NCBI RefSeq assembly: GCF_026676115.1
Contig: NZ_JAPONB010000008.1
Span: 62,001 to 126,000, forward strand
Source of the DNA: Salinimicrobium sp. TH3
Lineage (GTDB): Bacteria > Bacteroidota > Bacteroidia > Flavobacteriales > Flavobacteriaceae
Length of the DNA: 64,000 nt
Direction: 5' to 3'
Part shown: piece after piece, positions 55,657 to 64,000 of the stretch
How positions within the stretch are numbered: the stretch's first letter is position 1
Layout of the letters: the number at the start of each line of letters is the position of its first letter
The notes under the pieces: generated by a model
The model's database searches: none
What the model was told of the DNA's origin: nothing
The model's input: only the letters and a program-made list of their open reading frames with translations
Made by a program: the position numbers and the translations under genes

Positions 55657-56337
55657 ATGGAAAATAAAGAATATAAGACCGGTAATTCCCTAACCTCTAC
55701 AGAGAACCAAGGAGGAGCTAAATTCTCTGTGCTTGTAATCGACAATTACGATTCTTTCGTGTACAACCTGGTACATTATCTGGAGGAACTGGATTGTGTA
55801 GTAACTGTACGCCGCAATGATGAAGTGAATCTTGAGGATATTGAAAAATATGACAAGATCCTGCTTTCCCCCGGCCCTGGAATTCCCGATGAAGCAGGCC
55901 TTCTCAAAGAAATAATCTCTACCTACGCCTCCAAAAAGAGCATTTTTGGTGTGTGTTTGGGTCAGCAGGCTATAGGAGAAGTCTTTGGCGGAAAAATTAT
56001 CAATCTCAAGGAAGTTCATCATGGTGTGGCATCCAAAATAAAATTATGCGTAGAAGACGAACCTCTTTTTGATCAATTAGAAAATGAGCTGGAAGTAGGG
56101 CGTTATCATTCATGGGTAGTTGACAAGGCTTTGCCAGACTGTTTGGAGGCCACTTCTTATGATGAGAATGGAGAAGTAATGTCTCTGCGTCACAGAGATT
56201 TCGATGTGCGGGGAGTGCAATTTCATCCTGAATCGGTTTTAACGCCACAGGGAAAAAAGATGATTGCCAACTGGATCAATAGTCCGGTAAGGAAGAGCAA
56301 AGAAGAATCAAACAATCGGGAAGCCGAAACAATTTAG
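55657..56337 (+). CDS. trpG: Anthranilate synthase component II (glutamine amidotransferase)
   Basis: This 226-residue class I amidotransferase supplies ammonia to TrpE. The fold starts SVLVIDNYDSFVYNLVHYLE after a nonconserved 22-residue N-terminal extension. It carries LSPGPGIPDEAG, the catalytic cysteine in GVCLGQQAIGEVFGG (Cys100) and the His-Glu pair in VQFHPESVLTPQG. The trpG-type substitution pattern and the operon position distinguish it from pabA, although it could serve both. It is 54 bases after trpE and four before trpD. Confidence 0.95.
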   Translation: MENKEYKTGNSLTSTENQGGAKFSVLVIDNYDSFVYNLVHYLEELDCVVTVRRNDEVNLEDIEKYDKILLSPGPGIPDEAGLLKEIISTYASKKSIFGVCLGQQAIGEVFGGKIINLKEVHHGVASKIKLCVEDEPLFDQLENELEVGRYHSWVVDKALPDCLEATSYDENGEVMSLRHRDFDVRGVQFHPESVLTPQGKKMIANWINSPVRKSKEESNNREAETI

Positions 56338-56341
56338 CAGG

Positions 56342-57331
56342 ATGAAAGACATTTTAAACAGGTTGATCAATCATGAAACTATTTCAAAGGAAGAGGCCAG
56401 AAAAGTTTTGGTAAACATCTCTACCGGCGAATACAATGACAGTCAAATTGCCGCCTTTCTTACGGTTTATATGATGCGCAGCATTACTCTTGAAGAACTG
56501 GAAGGTTTTAGAGACGCACTTTTGGAAATGTGCCTTTCCACAGATCTTTCTCAATATGACCCCATTGATCTTTGTGGTACCGGTGGCGATGGGAAGGACA
56601 CCTTTAATATTTCCACACTTGCCTCTTTTGTGACAGCAGGCGCAGGAGTAAAAGTAGCCAAGCATGGTAACTACGGAGTTTCTTCAAGCTGCGGAAGTTC
56701 AAATGTTATGGAGCACTTTGGAATAAAATTCAGTAATGAGCAGAATTTCCTAAAACGAAGTATGGATGAGGCGGGAATTTGTTTCTTACATGCCGCTTTA
56801 TTTCACCCGGCCATGAAGAACGTAGCACCCATAAGGAAGAACCTGGGCGTAAAAACATTCTTTAATATGCTGGGACCTATGGTGAATCCGGCTTTCCCGA
56901 AGAAACAGGTAGTGGGGGTTTACAGCCTGGAGCTCGCGAGAATGTATGCTTATCTTTACCAGAAAACAGATAAGAATTTCACCATTTTACACGCCCTTGA
57001 TGGCTACGATGAGATCTCCCTTACCGGAAATACAAAAATGATCACCAATAATACCGAAGCTATGTTAAGGCCAGCCGACCTAAACCTTACCGCCGTCCAC
57101 GCAATCGAAATTTCAGGAGGAGACAGTGTATCCTCGGCGGCAGAGATCTTTATGAATGTACTTAGCAATAAAGGTACGGCAGCACAGGAAAATGTGGTTT
57201 GTGCCAATGCGGCAGTGGCAATAAACACCGCAAAAAATACAGGGCTGGAAAATGCATTTTTGGAAGCAAAGGAAAGCCTGCGTTCAGGCCGTGCTTTAAA
57301 TGCGCTTAAAAAACTACAGCAATTAAATTAG
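56342..57331 (+). CDS. trpD: Anthranilate phosphoribosyltransferase
   Basis: The 329-residue enzyme joins anthranilate and PRPP to phosphoribosyl-anthranilate. Motifs visible are the PRPP loop DLCGTGGDGKDTFNIST, VAKHGNYGVSSSCGSSNVME, FHPAMKNVAPIRKNLGVKTF and NMLGPMVNPAFPKKQVVGVY. Length is normal for the family (330-345). It starts four bases after trpG and ends 10 bases before trpC, so translation is probably coupled across the operon. Confidence 0.97.
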   Translation: MKDILNRLINHETISKEEARKVLVNISTGEYNDSQIAAFLTVYMMRSITLEELEGFRDALLEMCLSTDLSQYDPIDLCGTGGDGKDTFNISTLASFVTAGAGVKVAKHGNYGVSSSCGSSNVMEHFGIKFSNEQNFLKRSMDEAGICFLHAALFHPAMKNVAPIRKNLGVKTFFNMLGPMVNPAFPKKQVVGVYSLELARMYAYLYQKTDKNFTILHALDGYDEISLTGNTKMITNNTEAMLRPADLNLTAVHAIEISGGDSVSSAAEIFMNVLSNKGTAAQENVVCANAAVAINTAKNTGLENAFLEAKESLRSGRALNALKKLQQLN

Positions 57332-57341
57332 TTAGAAAAAA

Positions 57342-58133
57342 ATGAACATACTGGATAAAATAGCAGCAAGAAAAAGAGAAGAAGTAGCCATTCTTAAAGA
57401 AGAAGTGCCTGCTGAATCCCTGCAACTCCTGCCCCACTTTCATCGCAAATGTTATTCGTTAAAAGAAAACCTGAAGAATTCCTCCACAGGGATCATTGCA
57501 GAATTTAAGCGCCGCTCCCCTTCTCATCCCGAGATAAACCTGGAAGCCGATGCTGCCACTGTAACGGCAGGATATGAAGCTGCGGGTGCATCGGGAATTT
57601 CGGTGCTAACAGATGAGGAATTCTTTGGCGGCAGCCTGGATGATCTTGCAATTGCAAGAGAAACAGTCAAGCTTCCATTGCTTCGAAAGGATTTTATGAT
57701 CGACGAATATCAAATCGTTGAAGCCAAAGCCATGGGTGCAGATGTGATCCTGTTGATCGCAGCTATTCTAAAGCCCGAAGAGATTAAAAATCTTTCAAAA
57801 AAGGCAAAAGATCTGGGCCTTGAGGTGCTGTTGGAAGTGCATAATGAAGAGGAGCTGGAAAATGCCATTTTTGACACCGTAGATATGATTGGTGTAAATA
57901 ACCGGAACCTCAAAACTTTTGAGGTAGATCTTGGCATTAGTAAAGACCTGGCACAAAAGATCCCTAACCAGTTTGTGAAAATCTCCGAAAGCGGTATTAG
58001 CGACACTGCACCAATTATTGAGCTCCAAAAAAGCGGTTTCAAGGGCTTCCTTATTGGTGGGAATTTTATGAAAACCGAAGATCCCGGAAAAAGCGCTTCA
58101 GAATTCATTAAGAAATTAAAAAACAAAGCCTGA
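57342..58133 (+). CDS. trpC: Indole-3-glycerol-phosphate synthase
   Basis: The 263-residue TIM-barrel enzyme closes the indole ring. It has the N-terminal ILDKIAARKREEVAILKEE, IIAEFKRRSPSHPEIN (catalytic lysine), SVLTDEEFFGGSLDDL, LLRKDFMIDEYQIVEAKAMG, GVNNRNLKTFEVDL and VKISESGISDTAPI with FLIGGNFMK. It is a stand-alone trpC, not fused to trpF. Its TGATG junction overlaps trpF by one base. Confidence 0.97.
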   Translation: MNILDKIAARKREEVAILKEEVPAESLQLLPHFHRKCYSLKENLKNSSTGIIAEFKRRSPSHPEINLEADAATVTAGYEAAGASGISVLTDEEFFGGSLDDLAIARETVKLPLLRKDFMIDEYQIVEAKAMGADVILLIAAILKPEEIKNLSKKAKDLGLEVLLEVHNEEELENAIFDTVDMIGVNNRNLKTFEVDLGISKDLAQKIPNQFVKISESGISDTAPIIELQKSGFKGFLIGGNFMKTEDPGKSASEFIKKLKNKA

Positions 58134-58780
58134 TGAACCTGAAACTGAAGATCTGCGGAATGCGGGAGCCCGAGAATATGAGCAGGATCGAGGCTTTACA
58201 TCCCGATTACCTGGGACTTATTTTCTTTGCCGGTTCTTCGCGGAATGTTTCCGAAGAAATTCTTCAGGTGGGAGAAAAGATCAAAAGAACGGGAGTTTTT
58301 GTAAATGCTTCAAAGGAAGAAATCCTGGAGAAGGTTGAAAAATATAAGCTTTCGGCACTTCAGCTTCATGGAGAGGAAAGTCCGGCATTTTGCAAGGAGC
58401 TTACAACAACGCTTTCAGAAGGAATAGAGTTGATCAAGGTCTTCAGTATTAAAGAAGAATTTGATTTTGACCGGCTGCGCCCGTACGAAGGTATCGTAGA
58501 TTACTTCCTGTTTGACACCAAGGGAGAAAACAAGGGTGGCAATGGCATTATGTTTAACTGGGAAGTATTAAAAGATTATCCTTCCACTACTCCTTTTTTC
58601 CTGAGTGGTGGGATTGGTCCCGGGGATGAGCCTGCGATCAAAGAACTTTACCGTAGCTTTCAAAAAAGGGAAAAAGAAAGTTTGTTCTACGGGATAGATG
58701 TAAACAGCAAATTTGAGACTGCCCCGGCAGTAAAAGACGCCGAAGCCCTGAAGATCTTCAGACAACGGCTATATAATTGA
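58133..58780 (+). CDS. trpF: Phosphoribosylanthranilate isomerase
   Basis: The 215-residue TIM-barrel isomerase catalyses the Amadori rearrangement of phosphoribosyl-anthranilate. It has [19 protein letters not shown] (catalytic Cys in ICGM), [51 protein letters not shown], the [16 protein letters not shown] loop with the catalytic Asp, and [14 protein letters not shown]. The family-typical length and its position between trpC and trpB are clear. Confidence 0.96.
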   Translation: MNLKLKICGMREPENMSRIEALHPDYLGLIFFAGSSRNVSEEILQVGEKIKRTGVFVNASKEEILEKVEKYKLSALQLHGEESPAFCKELTTTLSEGIELIKVFSIKEEFDFDRLRPYEGIVDYFLFDTKGENKGGNGIMFNWEVLKDYPSTTPFFLSGGIGPGDEPAIKELYRSFQKREKESLFYGIDVNSKFETAPAVKDAEALKIFRQRLYN

Positions 58781-58785
58781 ACATT

Positions 58786-59967
58786 ATGAGTTATCAAGTA
58801 AACGAAAAAGGATATTACGGGGATTTTGGCGGTGCCTTTATTCCTGAAATGTTATACCCAAACGTGGAGGAATTACGCTCCCAATATTTAGAGATCATGC
58901 AGGAGGAGGATTTCCAAAAGGAGTTCCGCCAGCTGCTCAAGGATTATGTAGGGAGACCAACTCCACTTTATTTTGCTGAAAGATTCAGTCAAAAATATGG
59001 GACAAAGATCTATCTAAAACGTGAAGATCTTTGCCATACGGGGGCGCATAAGGTGAATAATACCGTTGGGCAGATCCTCATGGCAAAACGCTTGGGCAAG
59101 AACCGCATCATCGCCGAAACCGGCGCAGGACAGCATGGCGTCGCTACTGCAACTGTTTGCGCCCTTATGGGGATTGAATGTATTGTTTATATGGGGGAGG
59201 TTGATATTAAAAGGCAGGCGCCTAATGTTGCGCGAATGAAAATGCTTGGGGCCACTGTAGTCCCGGCAATTTCGGGAAGTAAAACTTTGAAGGACGCCAC
59301 CAATGAAGCAATCCGCGACTGGATCAACAATCCGCTGGATACGCATTATATTATTGGCTCTGTTGTAGGGCCTCATCCTTATCCCGATATGGTAGCCCGC
59401 TTCCAGAGTGTGATTTCTGAAGAGGTAAAAATCCAGCTTAAGGAAAAAGAAGGTCGTGAGGCACCAGATCATGTCGTGGCCTGCGTAGGTGGAGGCAGTA
59501 ATGCCGCCGGGATCTACTATCACTACCTTGATAACGAAAAGGTAAATATCATTGCTGTGGAAGCTGCCGGAGAGGGCATCCTTACCGGAAAAAGCGCTGC
59601 CACCTCTGCTCTAGGCCGGGAAGGCATTATTCACGGTAGCAAAACCCTGCTTATGCAAACCGATGACGGACAGATCACCGAACCTTATTCAATTTCTGCC
59701 GGCCTTGATTATCCCGGAGTGGGGCCAATGCACGCGAACCTGTTTAGGACAGGACGTGGAGAATTCATCTCTATCACCGATGAGGATGCCATGGCAGCCG
59801 GATTGCAACTCTGCAAACTGGAGGGGATCATTCCCGCCATAGAAACTGCCCATGCACTTGCTATTTTTGACAAGCGGAAATTTGAGAAAGATGAAGTTGT
59901 GGTAGTTAACCTGTCGGGGCGTGGAGACAAAGACCTCAACACCTATATCGAACATTTTAATTTGTAA
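58786..59967 (+). CDS. trpB: Tryptophan synthase beta subunit
   Basis: The 393-residue PLP enzyme makes tryptophan from indole and serine. I start it at [20 protein letters not shown]; a TTG three codons upstream would overlap trpF. The PLP lysine is in [13 protein letters not shown], the catalytic Glu in [14 protein letters not shown], and the phosphate loop in [15 protein letters not shown]. The indole-tunnel and COMM regions ([20 protein letters not shown]) are present. It ends 203 bases before trpA because of an inserted repeat element. Confidence 0.97.
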   Translation: MSYQVNEKGYYGDFGGAFIPEMLYPNVEELRSQYLEIMQEEDFQKEFRQLLKDYVGRPTPLYFAERFSQKYGTKIYLKREDLCHTGAHKVNNTVGQILMAKRLGKNRIIAETGAGQHGVATATVCALMGIECIVYMGEVDIKRQAPNVARMKMLGATVVPAISGSKTLKDATNEAIRDWINNPLDTHYIIGSVVGPHPYPDMVARFQSVISEEVKIQLKEKEGREAPDHVVACVGGGSNAAGIYYHYLDNEKVNIIAVEAAGEGILTGKSAATSALGREGIIHGSKTLLMQTDDGQITEPYSISAGLDYPGVGPMHANLFRTGRGEFISITDEDAMAAGLQLCKLEGIIPAIETAHALAIFDKRKFEKDEVVVVNLSGRGDKDLNTYIEHFNL

Positions 59968-59977
59968 ATAAAACAGG

Positions 59978-60156
59978 CCTCACAGGTTTTGAAAACATCG
60001 TCATCCTGAGCTTGTTTTGAGAGCATTAAGAAGCTGAAATAAATTGAAAGTACCGTCATCCTGAACTTGTTTCAGGATCTAATGGAAGCTGAAATAAATT
60101 CAGCTTGACGCAAGAAAAATAAAATTAAATCTTACAGGTTTTTAAAACCTGTGAGG
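59978..60156. repeat. Inverted-repeat element inserted between trpB and trpA
   Basis: The ends read CCTCACAGGTTTTGAAAAC (59978-59996) and, inverted, CCTCACAGGTTTTAAAAA (60139-60156). The right end also forms the palindrome ACAGGTTTTTAAAACCTGT. Inside are two tandem copies of a hairpin unit: CGTCATCCTGA...GAAGCTGAAATAAATT at about 59999-60048 and again at 60054-60110, the second ending TTCAGCTTGACG. The unit is shared, inverted, with the element at 29444-29580. No ORF. Confidence 0.75.
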
Positions 60157-60170
60157 TTCAAAAAAAGAAC

Positions 60171-60938
60171 ATGAACAGAATCAAACAAAAACTACAGGAA
60201 AAGCCTTCAAAAAAGCTGCTTTCCATATACTTTACAGCCGGATATCCCGAACCTGACGATACTACTACAATTTTACAGGAGCTGCAAAAAAGCGGGGTGG
60301 ACATGGTGGAGATAGGGCTGCCATTTAGCGATCCCCTTGCCGATGGACCGGTGATCCAAAAAAGTTCTGAAGCCGCTTTAAAGAACGGCATGACCACCAA
60401 CAAACTTTTTTCTCAACTGGAAAGCATCAGGGAAAGCATCGACATTCCTTTGTTGATCATGGGGTATTTTAATCCCATTCTTCAATACGGGGTAGAGAAA
60501 TTCTGCCGCAAGTGCAGCGAAATAGGTATTGACGGGCTTATAATCCCCGATCTTCCCCTGGAAGAATACGAACTGCAGTACAAAGAGATTTTTAAGCAGT
60601 ACGATCTACTTCCGGTGTTCCTTGTTACCCCACAAACTTCAGAAGAAAGAATTAGGGAGATTGACAGAGCTTCCGAAGGATTTATCTATATGGTAAGTAC
60701 CGCGGCAGTTACGGGAGGAACAGGAGGTTTTGGCGAAGCACAAAAAGAATATTTTGACAGGGTGTCAAAAATGGGTTTACAGAACCCTCTAATTGTTGGT
60801 TTTGGAATAAAGGACAGTACGAGTTTTGAGCAGGCTACGGCAGTGACCAACGGCGCAATTATTGGCAGTGCCTTTATAAAACAACTTACTGACAGCGGCA
60901 CCTCCGGGATTTCGGATTTTATCAATTCCATAAGATAA
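60171..60938 (+). CDS. trpA: Tryptophan synthase alpha subunit
   Basis: The 255-residue TIM-barrel lyase splits indole-3-glycerol phosphate to indole and glyceraldehyde 3-phosphate. Catalytic Glu lies in VDMVEIGLPFSDPLADGPVI, and the catalytic Asp in GLIIPDLPLEEYE. The phosphate-binding IVGFGIKDSTSFEQ and GAIIGSAFIKQL, plus the mobile loop STAAVTGGTGGFG, are intact. It is separated from trpB by a repeat element. It may rely on read-through or its own start signals. Confidence 0.96.
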   Translation: MNRIKQKLQEKPSKKLLSIYFTAGYPEPDDTTTILQELQKSGVDMVEIGLPFSDPLADGPVIQKSSEAALKNGMTTNKLFSQLESIRESIDIPLLIMGYFNPILQYGVEKFCRKCSEIGIDGLIIPDLPLEEYELQYKEIFKQYDLLPVFLVTPQTSEERIREIDRASEGFIYMVSTAAVTGGTGGFGEAQKEYFDRVSKMGLQNPLIVGFGIKDSTSFEQATAVTNGAIIGSAFIKQLTDSGTSGISDFINSIR

Positions 60939-61018
60939 CCAACCCTCTTATTAACAAGTATTTAATAGAGACAGGGTATGAACTTTCGTATCTTGAAGTG
61001 AATTCAAAAAACGAAATT

Positions 61019-61165
61019 ATGGGACGTATAGAAGATAAACACGATAAAAGGAAAAGAAGCAGTGATAATGATCCTCTTAGTGGAGAATTAGGAAACCGCG
61101 ATAGAGAAACGAACAAATTTGATCTGGAAAAAGACAATATCAAAGACCAGCAGAACAAAAAGTAA
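61019..61165 (+). CDS. Small highly charged protein (48 residues)
   Basis: The ORF begins MGRIEDKHDKRKRSSDNDPL and ends DLEKDNIKDQQNKK. Lys, Arg, Asp and Glu make up nearly half of it, so it is probably disordered. It follows trpA by 80 bases in the same direction, and its TAATG junction overlaps the next small ORF by one base. That coupling is the best sign that it is a real gene. No family is recognised. Confidence 0.5.
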   Translation: MGRIEDKHDKRKRSSDNDPLSGELGNRDRETNKFDLEKDNIKDQQNKK

Positions 61166-61299
61166 TGGAAAAGGAGAAAAAAAAGAACAAAGGAGGTAAA
61201 ACTCCCCTCCCTACTTTTGGAAAACTGCGACCTAAAAGAGGAAAGTTTACTACTAAACCTCAGCAAATAAAAAATCCGCTGGAAAAAGAATCCGTCTAG
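61165..61299 (+). CDS. Small basic protein (44 residues)
   Basis: The ORF begins MEKEKKKNKGGKTPLPTFGK, continues LRPKRGKFTTKPQQIKNP and ends LEKESV. It is strongly basic (about one third Lys/Arg). It overlaps the previous small ORF by one base and the converging uracil-DNA-glycosylase gene by four. GKLRPKRGKF could bind nucleic acid, which is a guess. Confidence 0.5.
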   Translation: MEKEKKKNKGGKTPLPTFGKLRPKRGKFTTKPQQIKNPLEKESV

Positions 61300-61961
61300 T
61301 CTTCAAAAAACTGACGGTACTGCAAGACTCTGAAATCAATTGTATTGAATTCAGGGTTTTGTTTTTTCAAATGTTTATACAATTCCATACTTCCTATAGC
61401 CCTGTTTGCCGATCCTGACGGGGCCGTGAGGGAAACGGTATTGATCAAGCGTCCATCTAGCAGGAACTGGTGTACCCGCGGCACATCATTAGAAATGACT
61501 TTAATCTTAATATCCTGCTCCTTTAGTAATTTCCTGAAGAAGAATTCCGGCCCGTTCTTACTGTTGCCACCCGTAAAAAGAAGGGTGTCTATCTTTGCAT
61601 TTTCCCGCAGTATCCCAAGAAGATCACGTAATTCAACGTGAAGCATCCCCAAATCTGAAGCATCCACTTTTTCCCTCCTGCAGCTTTCCACAGTGTCACA
61701 AATCCCTATGCCTTTACCCGCCAGGAATTCTTTGCGCTGCTTCACGGCTTCGGGAGTATTTTCAAATTTAAGATCGAGATCAAAGATCCTGTCGATGATC
61801 TGCCATAACATTCCGTCCCTGCTGCCATAACAGAAATCCACGTCGCCTTCTTTTAGTTCCCTTGTAGTAAATCGCGGCGGCGGCAAAGTGCCCACAATAA
61901 GTTTTGTGGCATTTTCAGGAATAAAAGGTTTGTAAGGATGTTTATGATGAAAAAGGTTCAA
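61296..61961 (-). CDS. Uracil-DNA-glycosylase-superfamily protein
   Basis: The 221-residue protein has the uracil-DNA-glycosylase superfamily layout. The first motif is KLIVGTLPPPRFTT (replacing the usual GxDP water-activating loop), followed by DVDFCYGSRDGMLWQIIDRI and GIGICDTVESCRREKVDASD. A central DTLLFTGGNSKNGPEFFFRK strand and the C-terminal TVSLTAPSGSANRAIGSMEL loop hold the leucine-loop position. It may recognise mismatched or damaged bases; the lack of a canonical active-site Asp or Asn means catalysis is unproven. It converges on the small ORFs after trpA. Confidence 0.78.
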   Translation of the reverse strand: MNLFHHKHPYKPFIPENATKLIVGTLPPPRFTTRELKEGDVDFCYGSRDGMLWQIIDRIFDLDLKFENTPEAVKQRKEFLAGKGIGICDTVESCRREKVDASDLGMLHVELRDLLGILRENAKIDTLLFTGGNSKNGPEFFFRKLLKEQDIKIKVISNDVPRVHQFLLDGRLINTVSLTAPSGSANRAIGSMELYKHLKKQNPEFNTIDFRVLQYRQFFED

Positions 61962-62182
61962 AGTTTAAGGTTTAAGGTTTTAGATCTTTTTGTTGTCGGG
62001 CCAGTTGCAAATAAAATTAATCGGCACGGATTGCAAATCCGCGCCATCTGGTTCTGGCTTTTGGCTGTGTTCTCGGTATAATTTTAATTAACTACCGCTT
62101 CTCAAAATAAACTTGATCTTACAGCCAATAGTTCTCAATATTCATATGTCCAATCTCTTATCTCATATCTCAATACCCGATA
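61962..62182. other. Gap without recognisable gene
   Basis: Contains GTTTAAGGTTTAAGGTTTTAG and other simple AT-rich repeats, but no gene. Confidence 0.5.
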
Positions 62183-64000
62183 CTATTTAAGCACAACAAC
62201 CAGGTCATCTGCGTAGACCATATCTCCTTCTTTAAGGATGATCTTATCAACTTCTCCCGAAGCATTGGCGGTGATAGTAGTTTCCATTTTCATGGCTTCG
62301 ATCACAAACAACGGCTGATTTTTCTCCACTTTTTGCCCCGGCTCCACCTGTATATTAGACAGAGCTCCCTGTAGAGGGGCGCCTACCTGCTTCTTGTCAT
62401 TCTTGTCTACTTTTTGATGTACCACTTTCTCTACCTTGACCGACTGGTCTTTCACCTCAACAGCGCGGGTTTGTCCGTTTACTTTGAAGAAAACCTTTGC
62501 CATTCCGTCCTCATCTGTCTCTCCTATTGAAAGGAATTCGATCAACAAGGTCTTACCGCGGTCAAGATCTACAATGATCTCTTCTCCAGGTTCCATTCCA
62601 TAGAAAAAGCTCTTTGTTGGTACATTCATTACACCTCCAAATTCCATATGGTGGTTGTAGAAATCTGTAAATACTTTGGGATATAATTTATAGGAAAGGA
62701 AATCTGTGATCTCAACATTCCTGCCCATTCCTTCTCCAAAAGTTTTTTCAAATTCGGCAAATTCCTTTTCAAAATCAATGGGTTCTAGATGTGCGTTAGG
62801 CCTTTCTTTGTATGGCTTCTCATCTTTAAGAACGATCTTTTGAATTTTCTCCGGGAACCCGCCATGAGGCTGCCCGAGGTCACCTCTAAAGAAACTTTTT
62901 ACCGATTGAGGGAAGGAGATTTCATCCCCTTTCTCCAGGACATCTTCTATACTCAGATTATTGCTCACCAGGTACTGCGCCATATCTCCCACTACTTTTG
63001 AGCTGGGCGTAACTTTTATGATGTCCCCGAAAAGGTCATTGACCTTGCTATACATTTCGGTGATCTCATGGAAACGATCTGCAAGACCTAGACTTTCTGC
63101 CTGGGGTTTTAGATTGGAATATTGACCGCCTGGAATCTCGTGTTTATAAACCTCCCCCGATCCAGCTTTAAGTCCGGATTCAAAGGGGTAGTAATAGCTT
63201 CTTACTGCTTCCCAGTATTGTGAATATTCGTTTAATTTATCTGTATTAAAAGCTCTGCCGCGGTCATGGAACCTAAGCATTTCAACTATGGAATTAAAGT
63301 TTGGTTGAGAAGTAAGCCCGGAGAGTCCCCCAAGCGCCACATCCACTACATCGACCCCGGCCTCTATGGCCTTAAGATAAGTAGCCGCCTGTATTGAGGA
63401 GGTATCATGTGTATGCAAATGGATTGGAACATTAATTCTGGATTTTAGTGCAGATATCAACTCATACGCCGCATCGGGCTTCAGGATTCCCGCCATGTCT
63501 TTAATTCCTATGATGTGAGCTCCCGCATTCTCTATATCTTTACCAAGCTGGACATAATAGTCAAGATTGTATTTTGATTCCTTCGGGTTCATAAGATCCC
63601 CCGTGTAGCAAATAGTTCCTTCGGCAAGACCATTGGTTCTCTTTCGCACGTGGTCAATACAGGGTGCTATGGATTCCATCCAGTTAAGGCTGTCAAAAAT
63701 CCTGAAAACATCTATCCCGTTCTCCCAGGACTGCTCTACAAATTTTTCTATAAGGTTATCGGGGTAAGCAGTATAGCCCACGCCGTTAGAACCGCGAAGC
63801 AGCATTTGCATAAGAATATTGGGCATAGCCGCTCTAAGGATCCTCAACCTTTCCCACGGATCCTCTTTAAGGAACCGCATACACACATCGAAAGTCGCAC
63901 CTCCCCAAATTTCCATACTGAATACTTCCGGATGGTTTCGTGCAAAACCTTCGGCTACTTTTTCCATATCGTATGTACGCATACGGGTCGCCAGCAAACT
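62183..64000 (-). CDS. pyc: Pyruvate carboxylase, C-terminal half (runs off the window)
   Basis: The visible 605 codons hold the carboxyltransferase TIM barrel from LLATRMRTYDMEKVAEGFAR, with SMEIWGGATFDVCMRFLKED and PWERLRILRAAMPNILMQML. MLLRGSNGVGYTAYPDN, GIKDMAGILKPDAAYELI (metal and lysine) and PIHLHTHDTS follow. The PYC_OADA domain and the C-terminal biotinyl domain with the biotin lysine in FVIEAMKMETTI complete it. The N-terminal biotin carboxylase half lies beyond 64000. The enzyme carboxylates pyruvate to oxaloacetate in anaplerosis. The frame continues past the window edge, so the start is not visible. Confidence 0.96.
   Translation of the reverse strand, partial: SLLATRMRTYDMEKVAEGFARNHPEVFSMEIWGGATFDVCMRFLKEDPWERLRILRAAMPNILMQMLLRGSNGVGYTAYPDNLIEKFVEQSWENGIDVFRIFDSLNWMESIAPCIDHVRKRTNGLAEGTICYTGDLMNPKESKYNLDYYVQLGKDIENAGAHIIGIKDMAGILKPDAAYELISALKSRINVPIHLHTHDTSSIQAATYLKAIEAGVDVVDVALGGLSGLTSQPNFNSIVEMLRFHDRGRAFNTDKLNEYSQYWEAVRSYYYPFESGLKAGSGEVYKHEIPGGQYSNLKPQAESLGLADRFHEITEMYSKVNDLFGDIIKVTPSSKVVGDMAQYLVSNNLSIEDVLEKGDEISFPQSVKSFFRGDLGQPHGGFPEKIQKIVLKDEKPYKERPNAHLEPIDFEKEFAEFEKTFGEGMGRNVEITDFLSYKLYPKVFTDFYNHHMEFGGVMNVPTKSFFYGMEPGEEIIVDLDRGKTLLIEFLSIGETDEDGMAKVFFKVNGQTRAVEVKDQSVKVEKVVHQKVDKNDKKQVGAPLQGALSNIQVEPGQKVEKNQPLFVIEAMKMETTITANASGEVDKIILKEGDMVYADDLVVVLK

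Overview
The window reads as chromosome of a marine or soil Bacteroidota bacterium, most likely family Flavobacteriaceae (Gramella/Salegentibacter-like). The reasons are a moderately AT-rich base composition, few Shine-Dalgarno sites, a -7 box of the TAnnTTTG type before the trp operon, many Bacteroidota families (PepSY-like, DUF2490, LytTR/propeller kinases, BspA-type lipoprotein, SYLF lipoprotein), and gaps full of small palindromic repeats. I see no rRNA, tRNA, CRISPR array, prophage, or intact transposase.

Layout. 1-6.7 kb is sparse and repeat-rich: an SRPBCC protein, a monothiol thioredoxin flanked by a long imperfect direct repeat, a large BspA-repeat lipoprotein, an unknown protein and a decayed DUF2200 gene. 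6.7-16 kb holds a GH13 glucan enzyme, a DUF2914 membrane protein flanked by repeat clusters, a LytTR response regulator with a propeller-type histidine kinase, and a methyltransferase whose broken copy lies on the other side of that pair. 16-24 kb holds small proteins and an OmpR-type two-component system with PepSY-like proteins on both sides, followed by SdiA-regulated, TVP38 and DUF2490 genes. 24-41 kb looks like a stress/maintenance region: two-domain universal stress protein, S9 peptidase, KatG, phosphoribosyltransferase plus SDR, PEP synthase, SYLF lipoprotein, patatin. Several of these genes have a TGAY-N4-RTCA palindrome upstream, resembling CRP/FNR-type sites.

41.9-47.7 kb is a three-gene RND efflux operon (outer-membrane lipoprotein, adaptor, permease). 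It is followed by a large MscS channel, an ankyrin protein, a DUF1206 protein, an amino-acid racemase, a subtilase lipoprotein and a rhodanese. 54.06-60.94 kb is a complete trpEGDCFBA operon, with an unannotated leader peptide containing three tandem Trp codons and an intrinsic terminator (classical attenuation). A repeat element separates trpB from trpA. Two tiny charged ORFs, a uracil-DNA-glycosylase-like protein and the C-terminal half of pyruvate carboxylase (running off the window) close the region.

The most unusual signals are non-coding. They are the trp attenuator, a dispersed palindrome close to CAAAAATGNCATTTTTGA found in eight gaps, two related inverted-repeat elements, the possible CRP/FNR-type sites, and four gene remnants in gaps. 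I found no clear novel multi-gene defence or biosynthetic system.
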